Shown: one piece after another, positions 11,555 through 23,214 of the stretch
How positions within the stretch are numbered: position 1 is the stretch's first letter
Layout of the letters: each line of letters starts with the position of its first letter
Source: Brachynemurus nebulosus
Taxonomy: Eukaryota; Arthropoda; Insecta; Neuroptera; Myrmeleontidae
Direction of reading: 5' to 3'
NCBI GenBank assembly: GCA_035578155.1
Contig: JAPWDM010000009.1
Location: forward strand, 4,872,001 to 4,936,000
Length of the DNA stretch: 64,000 bases
Notes under the pieces: generated by a model
Told to the model about the DNA's origin: nothing
The model's input: only the letters and a program-made list of their open reading frames with translations
The model's database searches: none
Program-made: the position numbers and the translations under genes

Positions 11555-12980
11555 CGTTATTTTTAATCAAGGATTACAAAACTAATTTTAGCTACCAAAC
11601 TAAAGAAAGGAATCATTCAAGTGCAAATGGTATTTGATCAAATAGTATTTCGTAAGGAAAATCACCTTGGACACCAAAGCGTTTCCATTCCGTATTGTGT
11701 TTTTCCGATTTTGATACAAAACCCTGAAAACATCAAATGAAAAATCCCTTTTTTTCTACCCTAATAAAACTGAATCAAAACCTATCACATATATTTCAAA
11801 GGCACCAATTTGAGAGGTCACACATAGGTACATATGGTTACTTGAGATGAACCAAACATATATTGATACGTGGTAGTGGGGGGAAACTGAACACCATCCA
11901 CACCATGTACATACCTACAATTACCTCCTCAATATAACTCGAACCAGCGAACCATCGCTGATTAACTATTCTCTTTAATTTCCTGCTTCCAGTTGCCTAA
12001 TCCCTCCCCTCCGTTGAATGAACAGTATCTAACGGGAGGAGTACGCGACGGTGAATGAAAATGGTAGCAGAGCGGTGAAGGTACTAGGCAATGAGCGGGG
12101 ACGCAGGGGGACTGAGCAGTCGAATCATCATCATATCTCAGCTCGCGAAATATTGCTTGCTTTCAGATATTAATTTATTCCATTACCTTTCGATTCATTA
12201 ATATTTTATACAATCTAGCTCGGAAAGCAGAACAGTTTGGCAGCACCCTTCTCCCCGTTCCTGTCGAATTTTGCTCTACTACTTCACATACGTAACGCTT
12301 CGATGTTCGTCGACCCTTATGAATTTGCCCCCCACCCTCATGTCCCCCTCTCGTATTTGGTGGATATCGTGGTAGATATAATCAAAATATGTATGTATGT
12401 AACCTTAAAACATTATCTAATACAGAGTCAAGTCAGTCAGTGCGTTCAGTTTCTCCGTACGAGAATCTATATATACATAAACATACATTTTGTGTAATAT
12501 GGGACTTCACCTATATTTGTGCGAATAATAATGTGTGTATTATGCACGTATATGGGGACACAGTGGTTCCAAAAATGTTTTTCAAGTTGGGAAATTGGTT
12601 GGTTCCGGAGGACTATAGTCAATTTCTGGTCGGGTAGTAGGTAAGGTAAATAATCTGATAAAAGTTCCTCGAAATTTCTTACGAATGGTGATACATTGGA
12701 TCCGGCAGAAATATCAAGCCTACTTCGTCACTTCGAATTGAATCTGGCAGGGTTAAAGGAAATTCAACACCTCACTGAAGCCCGTTCTTCTAATGGCCTA
12801 ACAAATACCACACTAGAAAGTTAGTATTTCTGTTAACTTGCAATAATTGCTCTAACAACTTTTTATAATTCACGACACTATAATGAAAATTAACCAAGCC
12901 GAAGAAAAGTATTTAGAAAAAAAATTAAAACTTAAATCAATAGCGTTCAATCTGTACCTAATGTCTTTTTAATTAACAAA
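11555..12980. other. no gene recognised; locally G+C-richer islet
   Basis: Around 11990-12370 the base composition is clearly less A+T-rich (for example AGCGGGGACGCAGGGGGACT). Frames here lack an ATG-led coding profile, splice context or a recognisable family, so I do not call a gene. A promoter or short exon cannot be excluded. Confidence 0.35.
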
Positions 12981-12982
12981 GA

Positions 12983-13319
12983 AACGGCACAGCTCAAGAT
13001 TTACAAATAAATAAGATTTTTGTAAATAAAACGAAAAAAAAATTAATACAAAAAAAGTGTCGTTGAACAGAGTCGGTATCGAACGCAGGACCATTCAATT
13101 ACGAATCTAACACCTATTTCACTACACTGCCGGGCCCGTTAAAGACCGCATTCTCTTTTAAGCTTATCAAGTACATCAACTGCGTCAAAATTTTTTAATT
13201 ATTTTTTTTACAGGTTTTTCTGAATAGTGCGCACTATTATTTTAGAGTATTAACATATTAAGTGTACTCTATCACCAAAAAAAATTTCACCCAAATCGCT
13301 GATCCCAAAGCTGTGCCGT
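12983..13319. mobile_element. element with ACGGCACAGCT inverted ends
   Basis: ACGGCACAGCT at about 12984-12994 is repeated inverted as AGCTGTGCCGT at 13309-13319. The interior is A+T-rich with long A and T runs and contains the tRNA-like block at 13068-13136 in reverse orientation. Either a tRNA-derived SINE sits inside a small inverted-repeat element, or both parts form one composite element. Confidence 0.5.
13068..13136 (-). pseudogene. tRNA-derived sequence (SINE head)
   Basis: On the minus strand an A box, TAGTGAAATAGG (13113-13124), matches the pol III consensus at 10 of 12 positions. About 40 nt downstream, GTTCGATAC (13076-13084) is a full B-box core. A loop resembling TTCGTAA sits where the anticodon loop belongs (CGT, threonine-like), but the anticodon and T stems do not pair properly. 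It is therefore not a working tRNA gene. It is best read as a tRNA-derived SINE head or tRNA pseudogene with an internal pol III promoter. Confidence 0.6.
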
Positions 13320-13322
13320 CCC

Positions 13323-15386
13323 CTTGTAAGTAAATTGTTTCTATCAATTCTTGAAGAAAATAGAAATATAAAGAGTTGATTCTTCATAAGTAACTATAAG
13401 TAGTATATTAATGAATTAACAGTATTGATGGTCCTATGATCCAGTCGGTAAAAGCGCAGTGTATATTTTTGAAGACTGAACTTCAAAAACAGGCTTAGCA
13501 TGCAGTCTAGATTGTTGGCAATGGCACTTAAACTCCTTTTTCGGGTTTGACTCAATTTTTTTTTGGCACTCAGCCTATTTTTGAAGTCCAGCCATCATTT
13601 AATAAAAACACAAATGTTACTGGTTCGATCGTAGCTGTTCCAATAGCAATTTAATTTTAAATACGTAGTAAACATTAAGTAACTACTGGGAAGAGATACA
13701 AAAACGTTAAATAAATATGAAAAAACGTGTAAAATCCAACATAGGCTGGTGCTCCAAAATATTGACGACCACTGATTGAAAATATTAGCCCATTTCTAGC
13801 ACCTTATTCTTCTTTATCGGTACCATATATATAGGTACATACGTATCAGTTTATCTGCTCTGATCAAAGTAACTCATAAAATACAAACTGGTAACACTGC
13901 AGTGTTTAAAGCTACACTTAAAATACATCGTATATCATTGATCCTTCGAAAATATATTACGTAAAGATACAACTCACTTGCGGGTCGGTAGGTGGCATCC
14001 GTGTAGGCGTTGAAAATGCACGAGGGGGGAAGGTAAATGGATGGAAATTTATGTATTATGTATAAACAAACATATTGAATTAATACAGTAAAGATATGGA
14101 TAGATGCGAGTTTTCCAGTATATGATTCGAAGGTAAAGCCTCTCCCGTTAGAGATGCTCGAGAATTGCTAATAAATAAAATTTACCTATTCCGTCAATTA
14201 TTTATGAATGAGATTGATTAAATATTCACTTTAATTTTCGGAAAAAATGGGAGGGAAATTGGGAGGCAATAGGGAGTTAAATGTGGGAAGGTATGGGTAT
14301 TTTTGTTTTTCAGTTTGGTTACTGAAGTGTATCCAACAGAAGTATTAATTTTTGGAAACATTTTTTTTGGGGATCTGAAGGTGCATTTTTTATCCAACTA
14401 CTAAAGCTTTTGAGAACTAATAAGTATAATCTATTTCACTTAAATTTAACCATGATTCATTACTTATAAATTTAAAGAATTTCCGTTTTCTTGGCTTTAT
14501 CTCTTTCATTATTGAACTTGCGTAAATTTTCAATTTGCAGTTTGTTTCTAGAAAAAAATAGAGGTTGATTTGTTTCGAATACAAGAATTACTTAATTCGT
14601 TAAAGATGACTCATACTCAATTGTATTTGAAATTGGGTATAGTATCCTTATTTTAAGTGTTACTACTCATCTAAAAGAGAGAACCATATTTTATTTAATG
14701 CTATTTTACAATTGAATTATCCTTAAGAGAAAAAATTTGAGACCATTGACTTACAGCTAGTTTTATTTGAACACTTACAAGTCACAGAAAATTTTAGCAA
14801 TTGAGTAAAAATTATAGTTTTTTAGGACTAAAAATTTAGTAAAAATAAAAATATCATTTTTTTTTTATTTCCAATTTTCTAAGGTTTTAATTTTATTTTC
14901 TTCTTTCAATTGAAAATTTTCGAATAAAAAATATTTATTGAAAACCAGTCCATCAAAATATTTTAAATTTTTTTGAAATTCAAGAATTAATTAATTGTAA
15001 AAATCGAAATATATTTTTTATTACTCATGCGGGAGAAGTACTAACTTGGTGCACACATTTCTGTACGCAAAATAGCTGTTTGCCCACTGTACTCTTCCCG
15101 CATAATTTTTTGCCTGTGGAAAGTAACTTTCCACATGCAAATTGACAATAAAACACGCAAAATTTAATCAAAACACGCAAAGCCGCCTCTCGATTTTTCA
15201 TTTAATAAATATTTCATAATTATTTTTATAGAAACCACCAACAAAGTAATTTAAACGATAATTAATTCAGAAAAAAAGACGAACACTTAAAAATATTATT
15301 TTAAAAAGTAATAAAAATGTCAAAAATAGTGATAATAATAGAAAAAAGTATCTGAAATTCGTAATAGAAAATAGTATATGAAACTG
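13323..15386. other. no gene recognised
   Basis: There are no supported genes. GCGGGAGAAGTAC at about 15030 and its near inverse GTACTCTTCCCGC at about 15091 may be a smaller relative of the hairpin at 15387. Confidence 0.4.
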
Positions 15387-15484
15387 GTGCGGGATTGTCG
15401 ATTGTCCCACTTAAGCGAATGAGCGCACTCACTACGTTTGTGCGCTCAACTTCGCTTGAGTGGGCAATCGACAATTTCCCGCAC
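15387..15484. repeat. 98-bp hairpin (G+C-rich palindrome)
   Basis: Arms of about 43-45 nt pair almost completely (outer GTGCGGGA, inner TGAGCGCAC, also TTGTCGATTG and AAGCGAA), with two small bulges and a loop of about 10 nt. The composition differs sharply from the flanks. It could be a foldback MITE or a terminal hairpin of a larger element. No target duplication was identified. Confidence 0.7.
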
Positions 15485-16484
15485 TTATTGCAATATATTT
15501 ACTATTGTATTTTCTTCTAATAATGTCATAATTAAGGTTTCTAGTTCAACTTCGCAACTATTTAAATCTATTCCATTTAGTTACTAGACTACCTCTCCCC
15601 TATTGAATTCGGTTTTAGTCTTGCAAAAAATGCAAGACCAAAACATACAAGACTATACAAGCAGCAAGGCTGCCTTTACCCATCACTGATAAAAGTCCGG
15701 TAGTTATGACCGTGGAGGAGAAGGGACGGATTCCGAGGAGAAAAAAAAATTTTTTTTGACGAACTAAAAGAAACCAACTCTCTTTTCTTTTGCCTCTGAC
15801 GAGTAGCTACTGCCCCGACTGCCCCCCTCTCGTTGGACTTACTTATAATCAATTATCTAGTAATTTTTTTCTTCGAAAACCAATCTTATAAACAATTTTC
15901 ACATTTAGATACATTTGCAACATCACAATAATATTTACAATTGTGCGAAAACAATTCAATCGATTGTTTAAACGTGCACGCTGTAAACAATTTATGCCCG
16001 GAAGCCTCTCGAACGAGCGAGCAAACAAAATGATCAATGTTTGGCTGTACGATCACTTCCAGCCAACGAATTCGATAGCATTTCGTTGAATTGTCATCGC
16101 ATCTATCCGCCAGTTTTAATCAGCGTTCTAGCAGAATCTATTCGAGAGTTTCGAGTCTATAATATATAGTATGTTCTATTTTCTGTTTTTATCCGTCCGT
16201 CTGTCCGTCTACTTACTGATGACGGTGATGTATTTGTAACACCTCCGGCAAAATATTCCATTTCATCTATCAAAAATTATCTACAACAAATGAATATAGT
16301 TGTAACAAATATATGTAGGTATATCTGTACTGAATGATGTGGTACTGCTTGTATTGCATATTATACAGTAAGATGAAGTAAATAATATGTTGTTATAAGC
16401 AAAATATTGTAAAATAATAGTGTGATTCCCGTCACTAAAGTGATGGGACTGGATACTTCTCGATATGTTCAATGCTGAAAATTA
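15485..16484. other. no gene recognised
   Basis: AGTCTTGCAAAAAATGCAAGACC near 15615-15640 is a small remnant related to the (GACCAA)-rich elements at 36273 and 59364. Otherwise nothing is assignable. Confidence 0.4.
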
Positions 16485-17249
16485 AGTAGAACCTGTTTAA
16501 GTTGGACACCCGCGGTGCAATCAAAAACTGTCCAACATAAACAGGTGTCCAACATATGCAAAATACCAAAATAATCTACACTTAGTAATTTTAAGGTTAA
16601 CACTAATTTAGAATATAATGCAAAATTAATTATTTTTAAAGTAATACATATACACACATCTACGTATCAATATTTATTGAAATAAACTATCGAATAACAA
16701 TCGTAATACATACATATTATAGATATTTAAAAATTATCTTTCGTAAAAAAATCACTTATCTTAGTTGTTTGGATACCATTTTTAGGAAAATTTTGCTTTC
16801 TAATTTGCTTTGAATTTTGAATAAATCTTCTAACAGTTCGCATGGGTTTTCAGTTAAATACTTAATGGCGGTATTTATACCGTTCAAAGCTTCTTCAGGG
16901 ATTGTTGGTTTCTCCGCTACTTTCTCGCACTCGTCACTAGATTCTTCGATTTCTTGTTCCTCGTCTAGTTGTAAAACATGTTGAAGAACGTCTTGATGTG
17001 TATTGAAGACATGATCGTGTACCTCCAAGTAGTGTAAAATACATGAATGTCCAACGTAAACAGGTCAAAATATCAAAAACCATTTTAAAAAACTGTCCAA
17101 ATTAGACAGGTTTCCAACATATAGAGGTGTCCAACTTATAAGTATTAATATGCATTTAAAACAATGTAATTTCGCCAGGCCAATTGAAAAGTGTCCAACT
17201 TGAGCAGGTGTCCAGTATACAGAGGTGTCCAACTTAGCAGGTTTCACTG
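16485..17249 (-). mobile_element. internally deleted pogo/Tigger-like element (765 bp)
   Basis: The right end on the minus strand starts CAGTGAAACCTGCTAAGTTG. The left end carries the matching AGTAGAACCTGTTTAAGTTG, having lost its first C. TA borders both sides (16483-16484 and 17250-17251), the target of the Tc1/mariner/pogo superfamily. Subterminal copies of GTTGGACA with CAGGT or AGAGGT recur several times at each end, the usual pogo/Tigger arrangement of transposase-binding sites. The interior encodes only the tail of a transposase (16756-17028), so most of the gene is deleted. Confidence 0.85.
16756..17028 (-). pseudogene. transposase C-terminal fragment (pogo/Tigger-like)
   Basis: A 90-residue frame lies inside the TA-flanked element 16485-17249. 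It is acidic in its first half (EEQEIEESSDEC) and then helical, with INTAIKYLTENP and a leucine/lysine-rich end (LFKIQSKLESKIFLKMV). This resembles the region after the DDE domain in Tigger/CENP-B-like transposases. The frame stays open upstream to about 17061, and its apparent start is a TTG rather than ATG, so it is a truncated tail rather than a gene. The DNA-binding and DDE catalytic regions are absent. Position and orientation within the element support the call; the family match rests on general features, not on a search. Confidence 0.6.
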
Positions 17250-17326
17250 TATTGTAAATGTGTAAGTTTTTCGTAACTTTTTTGGAGGATAAAATATGTA
17301 TGTTAAATTTTAGTATATTTGTTAGT

Positions 17327-17697
17327 GGTGGATTTCCACGTACAAGAATAAGAGAGCGGGGGGAGGGGTGTCCGATCGAAAGTCAGTTCGGCGACAGAGC
17401 CGTAGCGTCAATCGGACAACTATTCGATATTCGGTCAAATAGAAAAACGAAATCTGACGCATTTATTTAGACTAAAAGTTTAGCGAAGCTTCATGCTCTG
17501 ATTAATTTGATTAAATACTATCATCTGGCACTTTTATGTACTGTTATTTTATCAGATTCCACCACCTGAAATAGCAAAAGTAAAAATATTTGTACAACAG
17601 TATATTTACATGTACAATGGATGCTTACACAAGCAAGTAGACTTAATTTTTAGTTTATAGTATATTTGCCTGCAAGTATACTTACTAGTGAAAATCC
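17327..17697. mobile_element. possible MITE with GGTGGATTT ends
   Basis: GGTGGATTTCCAC (17327-17339) and the inverted GTGAAAATCCACC near 17689-17701 match at about 11 of 12 core positions. The interior is mixed, with a less A+T-rich block at 17350-17420. No clear target duplication is seen, so the call is weak. Confidence 0.3.
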
Positions 17698-17854
17698 ACC
17701 TTTACAATTAAATAATATTGTTTATACGTCCATACATCTGTCCACTATATGTGTTACTATGGGAGTCAATTACATGACGATTTCGAATGATTTATTATTA
17801 AATATGGTAAAAATAACTTCAACTTTATTTCAAAAATTTTTTAACTATACTTAA

Positions 17855-18250
17855 GGTACTATCACAGTACGATCGGCCGAAAAATAGTCCATTTTCACAA
17901 TTTTATTTTTGGTTATATAGGATAGGGGAATGAAGATGAATTTTTTTTACGATTAATACCACTGTTTAACAATACAAAAATATTCTTTTATTTATCTTTA
18001 ATAATTATTATAATTTTTTGAAAAAAGTGTCTTTAAAAAAGGACGAAATTTGGTGCCCACGATTGCGGCCGCAGTTTTTATCTGTAGGTAAAGCCTCTAT
18101 GTTCCTATGAGAGCTTTTGTTTTAAATTTCAAGTTTTCCGTGTGCAAAAATAGGAAGATTCCAAAAAAGCCCCCATTCCCCCATCCTTTCCGTTTGAAAA
18201 GAAATTGTGAAAATTGACTATTTTTCGGTAGATCAAACTGTGATGGTACC
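17855..18250. mobile_element. TTAA-flanked MITE, family A copy 1 (396 bp, deleted)
   Basis: It is flanked by TTAA (17851-17854 and 18251-18254). The ends GGTACTATCACAGT and inverted GGTACCATCACAGT continue into a longer inverted repeat with GAAAAATAGTC and GGGGGAATG-like blocks. It matches family A copy 2 (41778-42417) but has lost most of the right arm. The join lies in a C-run, AAAAAAGCCCCCATTCC. TTAA flanks point to piggyBac-type mobilisation. No transposase is encoded. Confidence 0.78.
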
Positions 18251-18254
18251 TTAA

Positions 18255-21200
18255 CGCTATATTGGTGCATTAAAAATAAACTATATAAATGGAAACTGGG
18301 TTTAAATATTCGAAATTCTTACGTAAAATAATAAATATTACCTATAACCACAGAGGACAGAGGTACAATACGTATCTCTCCACTACTGGAATCAGTGTAA
18401 CCAGTAAGAGATAGAAAATATGTTATATACGTGCACGGTGTTTACTTTGTATTGGCGCGCTAAACTGTGTATGTGTGCGTAATCGAACATAGAGGTTACA
18501 GTCACGTGACCGGGCTCGCATACATATGTGTGATACCACAACGTTATGTGTGGGTGTTCTACAATGCTAACAACAATCAAATCCATTGTTGTTTGACTGA
18601 CTTACACTTAGCGACTGCTACTGAGACACTGACTACCTACGAGCCTAAGGTACACAAAAAGCTACACTGCATGATAGAGATAGTTGCTGTGTCTCCATTA
18701 CTCCATGCCTGTAACGGCAGATACCTACTCTCTAAAAGTTGAATTGCTCGAAAATGGGCAACTCATTTCCCAACATTAATGTCAACTATTTATCGGTAAC
18801 TTACTTAAACATACATATGTGTATGATAACAATTGTTGGCAATAAACTTTTAAACCAATTTCATGTTTCTAAAAGCGTAATCGATAAAATATGTTAGCTT
18901 AGAATTGTTTCAACACAATTAACAATTGTAACAAAAGTTGGTTTATTTTTACTATTTCAATCAAATTAATAAGTTAATAACAAAACATGATTTTGTTGAC
19001 ACACACAATATTTTGTTTTATTTTAACTATAATTATATGTTTAAAATTAAACAAGTGAATTAAAAAATGTTTTCATTTGTTTTTTTAAAATAGTTAGCTG
19101 GTTTATTTTTACTATTTCAAATTAATAACATAATTTTGTTGATACAAATAATTTTTTGAATTTAACTAATTGTATGATTAAAATTAAACAGTTAAATTAA
19201 AAAATAATTTCATTTGTCTTTTAGATGTTTTGAAAAAATAGTTGCCTTAAATAATCTTTTTGTTTTGAATATTTTAAACAAAAATATTTAGATGAAATGA
19301 CAAAAAAAAATTTTTGTCGACAAAATTCACAGTAGTATCATCGAATAATGATCCAAATATTAGCATAAAGTTTATTTAAAATTAAAAATATATTTTATAT
19401 TTAAAACAGCGCGAAAAGATAGGTAAAAAAAAAATATACGTAAAATTATCATACTATAATCCGGGACATTACCTTGTTCTTTGTAAATAGACACAGAGAA
19501 AAGCATATCGAGACTAAAGCTCTCTAGATAAATATATGGGTACAGTTCACGCTTCCATTACACGTAATCTGCACAAAAATTACTTGTTTAGTATTAAAAA
19601 ATTTTCCAAAATTACTAAAAAAAAAGAAAAACTGTATTTCCTGATTGAATTCTTAGAAATTGTTAACTGAATTTAGTTTTAAATGGAAAAATTTTATTTT
19701 TAAAAATAAATTGTAGGTGACTTTAGAATTTTTTAAATGGGTTCTTGAGAAAAAAAATACGGGGTTGCACTTTTGCGCTCCCAGAGCTGTACAGCATTTC
19801 GTCTAAGCCAAAATGTTACACTTTACCCGTCTTTCTGAATGATCTAGGGGCCGAAGTGTCCTCTTCAAACATTTCTGAGTGTGTCGGGAGTGTCGTTGAA
19901 GGTTCACCGGTACCCATACCCATTCATACATGTATTAAGGGTGGCCGTGAGTGACACAGAGGCGTGCGGGAAGTACGGCGGGGCATGGCATGAAGAAAAT
20001 TTTTTCCAACCATATTGTATCAACATCATTATTATATGATCATGATAATATTAAAGCTAATGACAAAAAAAAGAAATGAACTTGTGATTTTCAAATTACC
20101 TTTTTGTTATCCGCAAGTAACAACGTAAGCTATGCATACGTTTGAACACAGCTTAGCACCACCACCATCACTACCGCACAGGAGTGAGACGGGCGGACGT
20201 CGATTGAACATGCGATAAAGTAAGATAACAATAATATTTATATCTATCTCAGAAATGGAAATGATACGTGCTTCGGGCGATTTTAATTTTCGAGAAATGA
20301 TCATCATTGCTTATATACTGTGTACGTACGTACTGTACTGACTGCTTGACGAGTATCAGCGAGTGCGAGTAGTGGGGGGAAACTGATGCTGTGACGCTAC
20401 TAGCTTATGGGGTTGTTTGAATACATTTTTTACTATTATACGTTTTATGTTAGGTGAAAGAGGCAGGTGAGTATATCTATAGATAATATACGGTTGCGTT
20501 TCAATTAGTCTAAGAAAATATTAGTCACAGAGGAGGCTGTAGGATTTTTTGTGATTTTTTCAACTTAATAAAAATGTACAAGTAATGTTTGAGCGTTCCT
20601 CATATAAACGGAAGAAACGCTTCAGGTGTATTTTTATTTTTTCATCTCAATTTTTTTCAAAAATTATTAATCAACGAATTTTTTTGTCAAAGCATTCAAA
20701 ATGGTAGATACAAGAGAAAATTTGCTTGAGGTGTTTATTATGACATCAGTAAAGAGCGTTAATACAAAATTAAAATCAATATAATTGGATAAAGTTTTGT
20801 TTACGTTCTCGTCTATATAGGCAGTTAGAAGGGGTATGTGTATGACGGTCAAACTAATTTGAGTAGTTTTTATGATACCTACAGTTTTCACAACGAAATT
20901 TTCGAAAAATTAGCCTTTTTTATCCGGACTTTCTCTATAAGTATGTTGACGTTGAAGTATGTTGACTTTCAGTGTCACGTTTTCGGCATGTGAAAATAAT
21001 GACAACAACCGCGGAGGCCGATCGCGATGTGCGATGTTACTACACCTATGTGTACTCATACAAACACCAACACACACTACTCTCTTGGTTTCTATAATAA
21101 ATCTTGAAATAAACAAATACATAAACGATATATTGAAACTAATAAAGGTATTTGTTTGTTTGTTTTTTTATTTATTTATTTTTACCAGTTTTATATCTGA

Positions 21201-22535
21201 ACTTTTTGTAATTGATTTGAATGTCAAATACTGTGTGAGTTTTTTGATAGTTGCCAATTTTATTACAGCCAAACCGTTGATTTAATCGAAAAATTGTTCA
21301 AATAATAGTTGTAGATATCGACGGGGACAAACGATTGTTATAGTCAGGAGCTTTGTAGCTCTTATGTTTTTCGAGCTATAATACAAACTTATAGATTTTT
21401 AAATGAGACTATATATTAATTGTTCGATAAAACTGATCTAATGCATTAATTAACAACATAAATGAGCAGAAAAAAATTTTTACCCAAGTTTAATGTTTTA
21501 ATTTTTCTTTAATTTATCAGTTAGGTGGTAAAAATATGCATATGTACTTGAGGCTACTTCAACCGATAGTGTTCTGGTTGGTTATATTTCAATTACATCC
21601 AAGAAAAGAACCTTTTCCAGTGCCATTTCTATCATACAAATTTGGTTGTAATAAAAATGGCAACTCTCAAAAAACTCACATGGTATATATACTTACGTAT
21701 CGGTAGCACGTAAGTATATTTGTTTATACAAAGTTTCTTTAAAAATATTGCCAGCTTCCGGGGAAGTTTACTGTGAAAGTGCTGGGGCCTCATAGTGTTA
21801 ATGAGTATCTCTAAATATCGTAGGGCTAGAGAAGTGAAATCAAGTTCAAAAAAATTTTATGTAGACAGATTTTGATCAGTGATTTTATTGCCATTTGAAA
21901 AATTTTTTGTAAAAATCAAAAAACTTAGGTCTTTTCGATTTCTCCGTACCTGGAGTGTCCTAGTTATTTTCAGGATGAAATTCTTCTTAAGAGTTACATG
22001 ACTTACAACGAGTCGTACAGACTTGGAAAATTGACTTCGGGATAGGATTTTGTAGGATTATAGCAGGCTCAAAGATTGATGAATTGTGAAAATATAAAGA
22101 CCCATTAGCCGGCCAATTCCAAGAAAAACACTTTCTATATTCTAGCTTCACTTGATGTATGTCATTCTACCTAGTATTGAAGTGTTCAAGACCAGCGGCA
22201 AAAAAATTTAATTTTAAAACATTCATTTGTCTAATTGCAAACCCTCTAGTATTCTCGCAGTCAGATCAGATGAAAAGTTGGCAGCAATTAAAATTAATTG
22301 TTAATTAATTATGTTAAAAGGAATTCAGAAGAGTTTTAAATAAAATTTTTCATGTACAAAACTGTCTTTTATCAACTGTGCGAGATTTCAAAATATTTTC
22401 TGTTTCGAATGTTTTTATAAGAATAATCATTCTGGTTCTTGTATAAAATTATAAGTAAATTTATAATCAATAAAATTCATATCTTTTTTAAACCAATAGT
22501 TTCCTTGTGAAAAAATATTTCACTTGTGGGCTTAC
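18255..22535. other. no gene recognised
   Basis: A long stretch with only short frames. Less A+T-rich patches at 19780-19990 and 20100-20200 were read on both strands without finding a convincing exon. Nothing else is assignable. Confidence 0.4.
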
Positions 22536-22536
22536 C

Positions 22537-23212
22537 TTGGGAGACCAATGGTTGTACCTTGGAACAAACTATGCAAGCCATTTTAAGCCCTGAAAGCAAA
22601 ATATATATTCTATTTTTTTAAGAGCAATAAAAATTGTTTGGTTTTACTTGCAATCATTTTCATTATAGAAAAAAATGACCATTTTAATTTTTGACATTTT
22701 CTTCACTGGACTTTGGCCGGGTGACTTTGTTCTTACTTTGCGGCATCTGGATAGATAAAGACATATTGAAAACAAACTTACCTATAAACCTCTGTAAAAA
22801 AAAGCAATGCCTTGTACCTTGGGACCATCCCAAGGTACAAATTTAAATTGCAGATAATAAAGTGTGGTTATATTTTTTAATTAGGGAAATCCAGTGATAT
22901 ACGTCAAAATAAATAGTTACGAATGTGTATAATAACTATTTGTATCTTTAATCATTTACTCACCTCAAAATACTTCTAGTAAAATGATGATTTAAATGGA
23001 TTACAAAAAAAAAATAAAACACGGCAAAGATCTCAAATCTTCCACATAGAAGAAACGAGTCAAAATGGCCGACTTCACTGCGTGTGTTTTGAGTATTTGT
23101 GTCTAAATACTCATTAAATGTCACTATTAATCATTTTACAATACATTGGTTCTCAAATTATGGGCTTGTCCTGAGGTATAAGGTGTCCTGAGGTACAAGG
23201 ATCTCCCCTATC
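22537..23212. repeat. region with repeated TTGTACCTTGG sites
   Basis: TACCTTGGGA or its variants occur at about 22533, 22555 and 22812, inverted at 22828, and as GTCCTGAGGTACAAGG at about 23190. The pair 22812-22824/22828-22840 (TTGTACCTTGGGA) is a perfect 13-bp palindrome with a 3-nt loop. The right side ends in GGATCTCCCCTA, similar to the GGGGAAGATC end of the element at 27047. No left end was found, so this may be a truncated element with clustered binding sites. Confidence 0.45.
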
Positions 23213-23214
23213 AA

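Noticed and set aside
19745..19954. 69-codon frame in a less A+T-rich patch
   Set aside because: TTG start, no splice borders or family resemblance; composition alone is not enough.
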